Below, piece by piece: positions 51,885-62,962 of a DNA stretch of 64,000 nucleotides. Numbering within the stretch: the stretch's first letter is position 1; each line of letters begins with the position of its first letter. The stretch is taken from positions 1 to 64,000 of the forward strand of contig JAIVFJ010000286.1 in NCBI GenBank assembly GCA_025765615.1, read 5' to 3'. The notes below the pieces were generated by a model that was not told the DNA's origin, did not search any database, and was given only the letters and a program-made list of their open reading frames with translations. A program made the position numbers and the translations under genes. This stretch comes from Zopfochytrium polystomum (taxonomy: Eukaryota; Chytridiomycota; Chytridiomycetes; Chytridiales; Chytridiaceae).

Positions 51885-54114
51885 ATGTCGACACAGGCTG
51901 ACCCCAACGTGAGCCGGCTCGGCGGTGGCGGTGCTGTTTGGCGGGACGGCGACAGAGCGCGCCTTCCGTTCCCCCACGTCCCTGTCCTCCCGCAGAATTG
52001 CCCAGCGTCGGTCCTCCCGAGCTGCCGTCGCCCTCCCCTCTACCACCCGCCCCCCCCCCCCCCCCTTCCAGGGCCACTACTCACTCTGCCCGCTGATAAC
52101 CCAGCACATCAGCACGTTCAGCCCCTCGTTCCGCCAACATCTATCGATCCTGACACTCGACGCTGACTCGCCGTTACTTTTCCCCATCCCCCACGCCGTC
52201 GCCCCAACAACACCAAGCCGTATCTCGTAAGCTTCGACCCGCCCTCGCGCGAGCAGGCAACAACCTTGCACGCGTCGGCCCTGGTTACGCTCACGCTCTC
52301 GCTTGTCGGGTCTGCGTTTATCGTCGCCGCGTCGCTGGCGGAGAGGCGGTTTCAATCGATCGGTGAGGAGGTTGTGCGTCGGTGGGGTGGCGGGGGGTGT
52401 GGGGAGGAGGTGGAGCAGCCAGACGGAAGTCTGAGTGGCGGGACTCGCATTCGCTCCTCCACCCGCCGCCGTGGCGGGAGCAAAGCAAAGCTTTGACACG
52501 TGACTCATTTGTTTTCCTCCAACCTCTTCGCTCCATCCTTCTTCGTTGTGCCCACTTTACCCCTGATTCACAAAACACACGCCATGGCACTTCGCATCTC
52601 CAAAAAGGCGACCGCTACCCCTTTTACATCTCCTTGATAAAGCTGTCCTGGAGCATCACACACACCATCGACCACTCACTCTTCTTCGCACTGGATGGTC
52701 GGTTGCCACACCGCCAGTGTCAAACATTGGGCGGGTTCTTGTTTGTGAGTATGCATCGTCGTCGTCGGCTTCTTATCCTCTCCCCGCCAACTTTGTCCCT
52801 CGCATCTCGCTTTTCGATGGCCATTCAGGTCCTCCTTTCCGCCGAGGGTGTCATGGCGGTTTCCATGTCCCTCTCCATGTTCGCGGCGCTGAGCCTCGGG
52901 TGGCCGATCGCCTTCGGCAGCGGCGACTGGATCCTTCTGACGGTGACATTCGGGGTTCCCGCCATTCTCGTGACGACCGCAGGCAAACGTCTTTTCGTTC
53001 ATTGATTTCCGCCTTACCCGCATGACCCCTCCCCAGTCAAGCTAGACGCGCTCGGAGGCGACCTTTACTTTTGCTTCTTCGACACCACGTCACCAAACGG
53101 CATTGGCTTTCTCGCCTTCGTGGGCGTCTCGGCGACGACGTTTGTGATTGTTCCCATTCTTTTGTACGACCTTGACACAGTCGCGCTCTCGTCGATTCTA
53201 AATGCTTTGAAGGTATCTCCTTGTCATTAAGCAAGTACGGAGAGTTCGGACGCGGTCGAAAGCGGCCATGCGCGAGGACGCCGGAAACGCGAGCGAAAAT
53301 GCCGGTGGCAGGGGCATCCTTGCAGACCACGTTCAGCGGTCCGTTTTAATTAAGACCTGCCGTAAGTGTGCTCCCCTCTCTCTGCATCTTCCTCCAAAAA
53401 AATATGCTGCCTTTGCCCTAATGTATACAATGTCATCTGCTCTCTTTTCGCGTGCAGGCTACACCGCAACTATCCTCGTGACATTTGTCCCGGCGGCCGT
53501 GTTTGGGTTATCGGTCGGGCTGCAGCGGTCCGAGCAGTACGCAATGGTGTTTTGGGTGGTGTGCACTGTCAACGCGGGTGGCTGCGTTAACGCGATCGTA
53601 AGTTGCATATTTCTTTCCCTCGGAGCATGCGGATCTATCATTTAAAACTTCGAACCACACCGGCTTTCACCGGCGATAGGCATTCATCTGGCAACGGCAT
53701 CTCTCCCAGTGGGACGCGTCATCAGAGTCACAGTCGTCATCGGCAGTGACGGCAGATCCCGGCGGCGGCGGCGGGGAACGAAGGTACCTTGAGGATGCGC
53801 GGTGGTGGCGTCAAGGGGCAGGTGCTGACGGAACGGGGGCCGCGAGTGCGGTCGCTTATAGCAGCACGGAGACGCTGGCGGATGCACCCGGTGCGAGCGT
53901 GTTTCCTGCACTCGGCGCTGGCGGGGGCGGCGCAGATGGCGTAGCGGAGACAAAGTCATGTATGGTAGACGGGGTGGTCGGGCTAGAGAATGGAAGGTCG
54001 CTGGGGCGCGTCAGCGAGACCGGCTTGTTCTTGCTGGCCGGCGAAGGGAGCCGCAGCGGGAGCGGCGGTGGGAGTGGTGACGGGGATGGGTTGCTGGCAG
54101 GACGGCCGTGGTAG
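51885..54114 (+). CDS. Seven-transmembrane receptor (GPCR-like), multi-exon
   Basis: Exons give seven helices in order: TM1 LHASALVTLTLSLVGSAFIV; TM2 YPFYISLIKLSWSITHTIDH; TM3 GFLFVLLSAEGVMAVSMSLS; TM4 WILLTVTFGVPAILVTTAG; TM5 FVGVSATTFVIVPILLYDLD; TM6 YTATILVTFVPAAVFGLSVG; TM7 YAMVFWVVCTVNAGGCVNAI. The third inner loop is long and basic (QVRRVRTRSKAAMRED); the tail is Ser/Gly-rich and ends at TAG 54112-54114. Clear splice sites include 52363 (GTGAGG), 52608, 52745 (GTGAGT), 52829, 53213, and a GTAAGT...GCAG intron before TM6. The N-terminal outer part (HYSLCPLITQHISTFSPSFR) needs one base added in CCCC near 52205 to join TM1. Start at 51885 is tentative. Ligand and G-protein coupling are not deducible; similarity is to fungal/amoeboid receptors in general. 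Confidence 0.7.
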
Positions 54115-54267
54115 CGCACTCCTCTTATTCAATGCCATCAAAAGCTGAAGAGCACATCGCAGGAGCACAATTAACCAAGCGAACGGTTACATCCAGCAGA
54201 GTCCACCGTGAATTGGTGTGCACTGAAGAGTGAAGACTGAGTGGCGTTTATTTACCGCGACCCCATG

Positions 54268-54340
54268 AGCAGCGTAGTGTAGTGGAAGCACGATGGGCTC
54301 ATAACCCAAAAGGTCGAACGACCGAAACGATCCGCTGCTA
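54268..54340 (+). tRNA. Initiator tRNA-Met (CAT)
   Basis: 73 bases fold into a cloverleaf: acceptor AGCAGCG/CGCTGCT (seven pairs, with the initiator-type A1:T72), D arm with GTGTAGTGGAAGCAC, anticodon stem with three G:C pairs and loop CTCATAA, T loop ACCGAAA with the A54 typical of eukaryotic initiators. Position 55 is C instead of T, and one T-stem and one anticodon-stem pair are mismatched. No T-run terminator follows within 20 bases. It could be a mutated copy. Confidence 0.8.
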
Positions 54341-54565
54341 CACGAGTTCTTACTTCTGTTGGCATTCCGAGGTTTAGGAGCTTTTAGCCCAGCGCCTTCG
54401 TGGCGAATCCTCCAAGAAGGAAGGACCGACGCCAATGTTCGACTCCTCCTTCGCAGCTTCCACGCCCGGGACTTGCACCTTACGATGAATTGATCTGGTT
54501 ACAAATTTGTTGACGGAGCATCGCAACTGTCCTGGTTTGGAGCGGGGAAGCACGGTGGCGCGGCG

Positions 54566-55393
54566 TCAAGTTGCAGGTGCTGCTGAACGGGAGCGCAGGG
54601 TGCTGATAATGCGCGGCTCCAGCGGTTGGCGCGGAAAGGTGCTGTCCCGTTGTTCCACGTAAAACGTGGGGATTGGAAGCTGGATGCTTTTAATTAACGG
54701 TTCATGATTGCCAGTGAGATTATATAACTCAAAGAGGCTTGACTTCACTTTAAAATTGTCGTGAGCCAATGTGAAAACCATTTCGGTTCGAGCGGCGAAG
54801 GCATCTTGTTCGAACTGAGATTTGGTTTTTGCATTTAGCCGCTGTTTCCTCGCGAAAGCCGTCACTGGCTGTGGAGGTTTCTGCAGGCGGAATGGCATCG
54901 GGTAGATCGTTCCTGCGAGTGCGTTTGTGCGCGTAAACGCACCCTCGTGCATCTCGCAGGTCGACTTGGTAGCTCGGGTTCAATCTCAGCCTCAAAGGAC
55001 GTCCGTTAAAAGTCATACCCTGGAAGGCCTTGAGAGCGTCCCTGGCTGCTTTCGGCTCGGCAAAGCAGACCCAGCCGTAAACAACCCATTCGGAATGGCG
55101 AAACTGGAGGGTGATGTGATCGCTAGGTTTGCAAGATACAAATTTTACGGCCCATAGACGGAAGAGAGGGATAACGTCAGGCTTGCGGCCCGTCACTCAA
55201 GGTTAAAAATGGACAAACGTACGTGGGAGAAAAGTGCAGCAAGCTCATCAGTGATTGTCGAGCTGTCCAGATTTTCGACGTATAATTGCGGCCCCCTGCT
55301 CAGCAGGAAGGGTCGTGAGAACATTGTTTTCGGACACCCTTTTTGTTCAACGGCCCAGCACGAATCGACCTCACCCAACAGCACAGGGCGCAC
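54566..55393 (-). CDS. RRM RNA-binding protein, two or more exons
   Basis: One RNA-recognition motif assembles across a 41-base intron (55222-55182, GTACGT...GCAAG): GPQLYVENLDSSTITDELAA (RNP2 LYVENL), then PDVIPLFRLWAVKFVSCKPS, EWVVYGWVCFAEPKAARDAL (RNP1 YGWVCFAE), KAFQGMTFNGRPLRLRLNPS. After the RRM the original frame runs to 54750, but the next frame (FARKQRLNAKTKSQFEQDAF, ELYNLTGNHEPLIKSIQLPI) to 54566 looks more like protein. A single-base loss near 54950 is suspected. The true start lies upstream of 55393 and is not resolved. Likely a nuclear RNA-processing factor (family inference). Confidence 0.65.
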
Positions 55394-55683
55394 GTTCCGG
55401 CTAGTGTTGCTGTCCTACGTACGAAATCAGCCCCTGGTGAAAAACCGATCGTGTTCTCCGTTCGTTTCGCTGCTCCTTCTCTCGTGCTCATCACAAACGT
55501 TTTAAATTGCGTAGGTGCGCACTTCAGAAAGAAGCTTCCCCATTGAATCCTAACGCCGCAAATCTCACGAGACTAAAACGGTGAAAGAAAGGAAACAGCC
55601 AAGAAAGAGAGAAAAAAAAAAGAAAAAAAGAAAAAAAAAAAACTCTCACCCTCCCCACAGTTCAAGCTCTCAAACGAACTCCT

Positions 55684-57698
55684 TCACAACTTCCCCCGCG
55701 ACGACAACCTCCCCACCCAAAACGCCAGCACCACCAAAGCCCCAATCCTCCCCCACCTCCCGACCGCGCGCGCAACCGTCTTGGCCAGCCACCCCGCCGG
55801 CTCCCTGACGAGCACCATCATCATGATTCGCGTGACGAGCGGGGACGGCGGCTTTCCGTTTTTCGGCGGGTACCTGGGTGCGTTTCCGGCGTCGAGGTCG
55901 CCGCGGCCGCGGGGCATCCACATGGTGGTGCGGCGGTGGGAGAAGGCGAGGAAGCCTGCTTCGCCGTGGTAGGCGCCCATGCCGGAGCCGCCGACGCCGC
56001 CAAAGGGCAGCCAGGGGAGGTAGGAGTGCATGTAAAAGTCGTTGACGGTGGCGGAGCCGGAGGAGGTCGAGTTGAGGAGTTTGGAGGCGGTTTTGGGGTT
56101 GGCGAAGACGTAGAGGGAGAGCGGGTGGTCGCTGGTTTTGGCGATGATTGTTAGGAAGGGAGAGTATCAGAATTTGATAATTTGATTGCAAATGTATTAC
56201 TTTCAAAAAAAAAAAAAAAAAAAAAATTAGGACCCACCGTTTGTTAATCCGCTTGATCGCGTCGTCCTCGTTATCGACCTCGATGATCCCCAGCAAAGGC
56301 CCAAACACCTCGTCCTCCATGATGGGGTCGTCGTCGCGCACGCCGACAAACGCGGTCGGCGCAATGTACAGCTCATCCTCGGCCATCTCGCCACCAAAGA
56401 GCACGCGACAGTGACCCAACTCCGTCTGCCGGCGCATAACCGATTCCAGACGGCCAAAGTGCCGGTGATTGATGATTCGCGCGTATTGCGGCGAATCGCG
56501 CGCAGAGTGTGGGAGGAAGTAGGAGGACGCGACTTTTTTGAGGGCCTCGTAGAATTGCGAGGCGATCTTTTTGTGGACTGGAAAAAAGGTTGGAACGTTT
56601 TTTAGCAATTACGGGAGGGTGGAAAAAACGCAAGGTTCATTACCGAGCACATAGTCCGGGCACAAGCAAACCTGGCCCGCCTGGGTGGTCTTCGCCCAGA
56701 ACAGCCTCTTACAAGCGGCGCCAACATCCGCGTCCTCGTGAATGTAGACGGGACACTTTCCGCCGAGCTCCAGCACGACGGGCGTCAAGTGGCGGGTTGC
56801 GGCGGCGTGGATGATGCGGCCCACGGTGCCGTTGCCGGTGTAAAAGATGGTGTCGAACTTTTGCTTGAGCGCTTCGGTGGTCTCGGCGGCGCCGCCAAAG
56901 ACGAGCTTGACGGCGCGGGGGTCAAGGACGCCAGGGAAGCGGCGGAAGATGAAGGATTCGGAGTGCGTCGCGACCTCAGAGGGCTACCATGTTTTTGTAT
57001 TCAGGCGTGGGGGGTGGAGGTGTGGAGTTTAGCCGATGGTTCGTCCGCATCGCGTGACTGACTGTCCGGCGATGGTGCCACTCCCCACACCCTGAACTCG
57101 CCCCACCCACCTTCAAAACCACGGCGTTCCCAGCAGCAATGGCCTGGGCGAGCGGCAGCATCGTGAGCTGGAACGGAAAGTTCCACGCGCCGATGACCAG
57201 CACGACGCCGAGCGGCTCGCGGCGGATCTCGGGGCGACCGCCGGCGGTAAACACAAGGCTGCCCGGCTGCGGCTCGGGGCGGGTCCACTCGTCCAGGTGG
57301 TCGAGCATGTAGGCGATCTCATTTGCCACGAAGAGGACGTCGCCGGCGGAGGCGGCTTGCTTGGGCTTACGGGGTCAGGAGGGGTGCGTGTGGATGGAAA
57401 GATGGGGGGGTTGGTTAGGTCCGAAGACGAGGGGTGGCAAGCCCAACTTCAAAAGGGAGGCCGCACTTGCCTTGCGCATGTCCAGTGCGAGCGCTTCGCA
57501 GATGTTGTCGTTGTTGTCGAGCAGCCACGAGCGCAGAGCTCGTAGCTGGGCCCTGCGCCACTCGATGGGGCGGGTAACGCCCGCATCGAAGGTTGCGCGG
57601 GCGGAGGCGACTGTAGAAGCGATGGCGGAGAGCGCTGTGGCGGGCGTCGACGCCGGTGGTGCCGGGGCCGTCTTTGGTGTGGAGGTTGCCGATGCCAT
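55684..57698 (-). CDS. Fatty-aldehyde-type aldehyde dehydrogenase (ALDH3 group, 534 aa, five exons)
   Basis: Exons 57698-57471, 57359-57111, 56983-56644, 56577-56238 and 56131-55684 join in phase. It oxidises medium/long-chain aldehydes to acids with NAD(P)+. Motifs: [20 protein letters not shown] (cofactor fold), [31 protein letters not shown] (general-base Glu), [16 protein letters not shown] (catalytic Cys), [32 protein letters not shown]. The C-terminal hydrophobic segment [15 protein letters not shown] would anchor it to ER or peroxisome, as in fungal and animal fatty-aldehyde dehydrogenases. Intron 1 has a GC donor (AAG|GCAAGT). Intron 4 holds 22 T on the coding strand. No frame damage. 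Confidence 0.93.
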
Positions 57699-57842
57699 GA
57701 TGATGATGATGATTGACGGCGGTGGAGGCGATTTGTTTTGCCGTTGGGTCTTTTATGCGAAACGACATGGACAGAGAGAGCGAGCGAGCGAGACTCGTCT
57801 GAGACTGGGCCACTGGCGCCCTTGGGCTCTCCTGTTATTCAC

Positions 57843-57915
<73 letters not shown>

Positions 57916-57917
57916 CG
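57843..57917 (+). repeat. (AC)n(TC)n compound microsatellite in the ALDH promoter
   Basis: About 14 AC units followed by about 20 TC units with two interruptions, 145-220 bases upstream of the ALDH start on its minus strand (as GA and GT). Confidence 0.9.
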
Positions 57918-58958
57918 TAACTTGCCGTGTTATTCAGCAAGACAAAAAGCCATTTCCGTCCCGAGATCCTGAAGGTTGTGTCCGCGTGTGACGGCGGGTG
58001 GCGGGGGGTAACGAGCACAAGCACATGGACAATGGCCAGCAGCAACGCGCAATGTTAGCCGCAGGAAATGTATCGACTGGGCTTCCCCGCATCAGAGGTC
58101 GGCCACGCTGCCACACCCAACAAAAGAAGCTCTGGTACCCAGACGCATTCCCGTGCGTACCCGCGATAGACGGCTTCCCTGGGTGGGTTTTGGGCATCGT
58201 CGTCGAAGCTCGTTAGGCCTCTGACACTCGGTGAGAGGGTGCGGCCGACCGGGCGCACCCGTGCTCGTCGTTGTCCCGTACAGCCGCGGCGGAGGTAGGT
58301 CCACATCGTCAATCCTGTGGCATATGTCCGCGGCATCATCAGCCTGCCGTGGAGAAGAAGCAATCGCCTCGTCGTCAAGTCGAGGAAGTGCAGCTTTTGG
58401 TCCCCACCAGCGGTCTGATGAGATGGTCAGGAGAATGAGTAATTTGTCAGATGGGATTGAACCGTTACATGTTAGCGCAAAGCCGTCTCTGATCCGCCCG
58501 TGCTCCCAGGATCTTTTGATGAAACAGTAGCGGAAGGAGTGCGACGGAATCAAATAAGGTTGCGCCAACCTGAGATTTGGCTCCTCCCCTACTTCATCGT
58601 AACGCGCCGCGGCCTGTAAGCAAATTTGCTCTGAAAAAGGACTCGAGACCCTCCCACGGGAGGCTTTCCATACCCTCTCGTGGGGGGGTGGGAGACTCCG
58701 CGATAAGCAAGACGGTGAGGATTGGTCTGCGTTTCTTTTTTTTTTTTTTTTTTTTTTTTTTTGCATTACCGCACGATATCAACTTCACTCCCTCCCCAAC
58801 CCCGAGCCAACTCGTCGTCCCGCGCACCCCCGCGTTCGTCTTCTGGAGGGTTCCGCCCGCCTCATGAACAGCGAGCTTCTATCCACCATCCGCCCGGTTT
58901 CCCCACCCAATCCGGTCGGGATTTCACGCTCCGTCGGAGGAGCGGTGTTGCCGCCGTC
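57918..58958. other. Intergenic region between ALDH and the transporter
   Basis: Contains T27 at 58736-58762 (A-run on the transporter coding strand, about 200 bases after its stop). A long minus-strand frame (58092-58766) reads through the A-run and has no domain. No supported gene. Confidence 0.35.
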
Positions 58959-60470
58959 TCAAAATCGCGCGTCGAGCCGGAAGCCGCCGAGGCGGTACCG
59001 CAGGGCCGCGATGAGGGAAGCCGACAGGAGGCAGAGGGAGCCCATGACGAGCAGCGCCGGCCGGTACGCCTGGGTGCCTGCGTGCGGACCGCCAAAGGCG
59101 TCCAGAAGGTATCCGGCGATCGGACCGCCAAAGGCCATGCCAAAGGCGCGGGAGGAGGTCGTCATCGACTTTGTTGAAATATGGATTGATCAGCGGCACG
59201 GAACCCAACAAACACCACCAGGAAAAAGAGAGAAAGAATGTGTCAAACTCCTCCTCACCAAGGTCAGCGCGGCCTGGTGGATGCCAAAGATCGCCGCGTT
59301 CACCGGCGGCTGCAGGGAGAGGATGGCGCCGGAGCTGGAGCCGTTGACGACGAGGAACAGTATCAGGGTGGCCAGGGAGTTTGAGACGGTCCAGATGGCG
59401 AGGATGGAAGCGGCGGCGAGGAACAGTGCAAAGCCGAGTGCCGAAACGGGCCCAAACGCCGAGTCGGCGAGGACGCCAAAAAGGATGCGGCCGAGCCCCG
59501 ACGCGAGGTTGTAACCAGCGACCAGCGCGGCGCCGACGGAGCGGTCGAGGCCCGCAGAGGTGGCGTACGTAGGTAGGAAGAATGGGGGCACGAAGATGGG
59601 GAAGGTTGCGAGGCCGGTTGCGACGAGGAGCAAGACGAAGCTCGGATCTTTGAGGAGGGCGGGTTTGAAAGCCGCGAAGGCGTCTGCAGGGCGGCGACGG
59701 GGGACGAGGAGGAAGGAGCACGGGAGGGTGATGGCGAGGGCGACCGCTGCGCAGACGCGCAGGGACCAGGGCAGGCGGAGGGGCGAGGCGGCCATGGCTT
59801 GGAGGGCGAGGGAGAAGGCGGCACCGCCGATGCCGCTGGCACTGTAGACGATGCCGACGGCGAGGGCGCGATGGCGGGTGAAGTAGGCGGCGGCGATCGA
59901 GTTGGAGGCCCAGAAGGCGAGCGCGTAGCCGGTGCCGACCAGCGCCTGGGCCACAAACAGCAGCGGGAGGCTGCCTCCGCCGTCGCCGACGGTGCTGGTG
60001 GGGGTGGGGCTCTGCCCGGGGGAATCAGTGGCGGAGCCGACGGCCCAGGACATGCAGAGGTAGCCTGCGGCGAGGAGGAGCGAGCCAGCGATGCTCGCAG
60101 CGCGGTTGCCGAACCGGTGGACGGCGTTTGTGCAGGGCACGGCGAGGACGGGCATCATGACGATCGAGAGGCTCGAGGCCCAGCCGAGCACGGAGGCTGA
60201 GGCGAAGCGGGCGGAAATGAGGATGTCCTGGACGATCCCGAACGAGTAGACCAGGCCCAGGGTCACGAAGAGCATCGCGGAGGCGCCAAACACGACCGGC
60301 CAGCCCCGTGCCGGGTCCTCGTCGTCGACATAGGGGGCGTTGTCGTTTTCGTCTTGCTGGTCCGCGAGGTTGTTCGAGCCAATTAGGCTCGCGGGGCGAT
60401 CGGCCGCAGGCGGGGGAACGCCCGTGCGGCGCAGCTGAATGCCCGGCGGCGGCACCGAGGTGTCGGCCAT
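58959..60470 (-). CDS. MFS monocarboxylate-type transporter (473 aa, two exons)
   Basis: Exons 60470-59259 and 59168-58959 (intron GTGAGG...AAAG) join in phase. The hydrophilic N-terminus ends in DEDPARGWPVVFGASAML. Twelve hydrophobic helices follow, including SSLSIVMMPVLAVPC, VHRFGNRAASIAGSLLLAAG, FVAQALVGTGYALAFWASNS, GIVYSASGIGGAAFSLALQA, ATFPIFVPPFFLPTYATSAG, GYNLASGLGRILFGVLADSA and AFGMAFGGPIAGYLLDAFGG. The RFGNR loop and the GRxxxGxxAD motif are typical of the MCT/MCH subgroup of the major facilitator superfamily. The substrate is not deducible; fungal relatives move carboxylates, riboflavin or unknown compounds. GC-rich, no damage. Related to the relic at 28140-30650. Confidence 0.9.
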
Positions 60471-61590
60471 ACTGCCTGAGGAAGAAGTGAGGCGATGGGA
60501 AGGTGTGAGTATCAAAGAAACTGGCGGGTAGTGCGAGAACAATGGGTCCCCCGTTGAGTTGAGGATCTTATACTGTAGCTGTAAGCGGGCGATGGCGCCT
60601 TGCTGGGGCTAAACAAACCGAATTTTTAATGAGAGACCTCCGGTCCCGGTTCAACCCGATCAGGTCGGTCAAGTCATTTTCATTCGTCAAGGCGCGATTC
60701 ATCCTTCGCTCCAAAACGTTCGGCCCGAAACGCTGGGTCCCACCTGCGCTGCCCCCTCTCCGACGAAAAAGTTCTAGATCAGGATCGGATCGGTGCTTGC
60801 TTTAATTGTCCAATGCATTGGAGCTATCCGAACTTCTTGGTGGGTTGTATGTGTTGCTCTTGCAGTGGTTTTCCTGGGATTCTCCAAGCATAAGTAATGC
60901 CACCTGAGCCTTCCATGTTGATTTTAGTCTTGTGAGACCAGATGACATTCTTAAAATCCTCAACAGTCCAGTTTTCAAATTTTCAAGCCAAGAATTCTGT
61001 TGGCCGGCTAGCGAGAAGTCCCGCCTCGATAATAGTGTCGCCAAAAGCGCGGGATAGGGTGTGCATCACGCGTCTGTTGTCCGACTGCTTGGGCAGCCCG
61101 GACGGTGGGCCAGTGTGCAAGGCCGGCGCAAGCCTCAATGGGCGGTTTTTGGGGGCTGCGTGTTTCTGAAATTTTGCCTCCACCTACTGTTTTTACTTTC
61201 GATTTGGCGTTGCGTGGTACTGCATGTCTCCGCGCATTTCAACTATGCTCGCCTCTTAAAACCTTCCCTTTTGGGCTGTCGCGAATCTCCTCTTCGTCAG
61301 CGGTCGGAGAATTCCTGATTTTATGCGACGGGACAAAGGACTATAAATACGATCGCCCCTGGACGCCATCAGCACAACTCCCCCGCTTCTCGCGTTTGGC
61401 CTGTTCCGCCTTGTCAACCCCCACTCTTCACCCGACTCATTCTCCTTCCCAATCAACCACCAACTACCAGTTGACCTCCTCCCCTCGTTGCGAGGGAACC
61501 AAACCATCTCCTTTCCTTGATTCCACGATAGTACAACCCTTTCGCAAGATGATGATGATTATGATGATCCCTTCGGTGGAGCCGCCTTCC
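60471..61590. other. Intergenic region
   Basis: No gene recognised. An ATG/GATGATGATG microsatellite lies at 61548-61568. A TATAAATA-like site (CTATAAATACG) occurs at about 61341. Confidence 0.35.
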
Positions 61591-61591
61591 C

Positions 61592-62232
61592 TATGAGGTC
61601 GAAAACAAGTCCTATCCACGGCACGTCGGTTACGCGAAACCCATGCCGTCGGTGGACTTTTGCCTTTCTTCTTCATTGGGGCAACCCTCCCTGCGTGTGC
61701 CCGTTCCCCCATCTCCCCCCTGTTTTCTGTTTTGGCCATATGAGGTCGAAAACAAGTCCTAGCCGCGATCCCCGTCGATCTGTCGCTCGGGCTTGTGTTG
61801 CTTCTCTCATTTGGAGCGATCAAATACCCCGCATCAGGAGAACGACCCTATGAGGTCGAAAACAAGTCCTAGCTGTGGGACTCACAGCTCATAGTTCCAC
61901 TGTTGGGATTTGCTTTGGCCCTCACGGAGGTTCATCTCCCTTTGTCACTTACCGGACTTTCCGAGTTTTCGATTTTCGTTAGTGAGGCTCCAGCCGAAGA
62001 GAACCCGCTTGAGCTGCCCGGAATCGCTGTTGATTCAACCACTGGGCAGCAGCAGCCAATCTTGTCAGTACCCCCACACCCCTATTCCTCTCATCGAACT
62101 ACCTATGAGGTCGAAAACAAGTCCTAGACGCTGAACACCCGATCAGGCCGCTCGGATTTGCTTCTGATTCTCACTGGTGGATCCCTATTTTCGTACTCTT
62201 CTTGCGATGCCAATGAGGTCGAAAAAGTCCCA
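61592..62232 (+). repeat. Five spaced copies of a 23-bp motif
   Basis: TATGAGGTCGAAAACAAGTC plus CTA occurs perfectly at 61592-61614, 61739-61761, 61849-61871 and 62104-62126, and with changes at 62212-62232 (AATGAGGTCGAAAAAGTCCCA). Start-to-start distances are 147, 110, 255 and 108 bases. Weaker shared words (GATTTGCTT...CTCAC) follow some copies, suggesting a decayed ~109-bp tandem in which only the 23-mer stays conserved. Confidence 0.9.
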
Positions 62233-62962
62233 GCCAAAACACGCAACCTGCGTGGATTCGCTGGAACGTGCCTCGCCTTCACTGGGACTCGACAATAGTG
62301 CCTCCGACTGCCGTTCGCCATCGCCCTATTTGGTGTGGTTTGGTGTGGTTACTCCTTCTTGGATGGGAGGTCACCCGGTTTGAAGAAACGGTCACCACCT
62401 CTTCCCCACACGCTGCCCCACCTGACCTCTTAACTTCACCTCGCCGGTTTTTTACTTTTCCGACGTTGTCACTTCTCCCTTTCCTTCCTTTCAAACGGGG
62501 GAGAATCTTCATTTGATTCTCGTGGTACAATATTTCTTTTGCGCTAAACACAGTGATGAGCAGCCCATTGTACGGCTGAGCAATTGCAACACGAGCATCT
62601 GCTGTTCCTGTCTCACGACTTGACGTCGAAGAAGCCAGCGGGTCTTCTGCCGTTTCTCGCCGGAATGGGCATTGCCAGCCAGTATTTGGTAGCGCTCCAC
62701 CAGCGCGGCAAGGCATAAATGGCGGACGCGACGCGCAGAAGTTCAGCCATTTTTGGGACTCATATCGATACCACTACAAAAACGGCTGATAAGACTTTGC
62801 GCATATGGCCATGTATGTAGGGTAACTTGCAGGGTTATAGGGGTATGTATCCATCAGGAGCACTCATGAAATAAAAGCCGGTCTACTTTCAAAACGAAAA
62901 TGAAACGGATGTATTCGATCGACAAAATTTCGATAAGCGAATAGAGATTTCCAACGATCGCG
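62233..62962. other. Intergenic/promoter region of WW-repeat gene D
   Basis: No gene recognised. A duplicated TTTGGTGTGG (62330-62348) and a GGCATAAATGG site (about 62711) are present. A WW-gene-type TATA like that at 12579 is not seen close to the ATG. Confidence 0.3.

Noticed and set aside
58736..58762. The A-run after the MFS gene as a retroposition poly-A tail
   Set aside because: The gene keeps an intron and no target duplication was found.
58092..58766. 224-codon minus-strand frame between ALDH and the transporter
   Set aside because: It begins by translating a 27-base A-run as poly-Lys and contains no recognisable domain.
61592..62232. The spaced 23-bp repeats as a CRISPR array
   Set aside because: Eukaryotic context, spacers of 85-232 bases of unequal length, only five copies and no cas genes.
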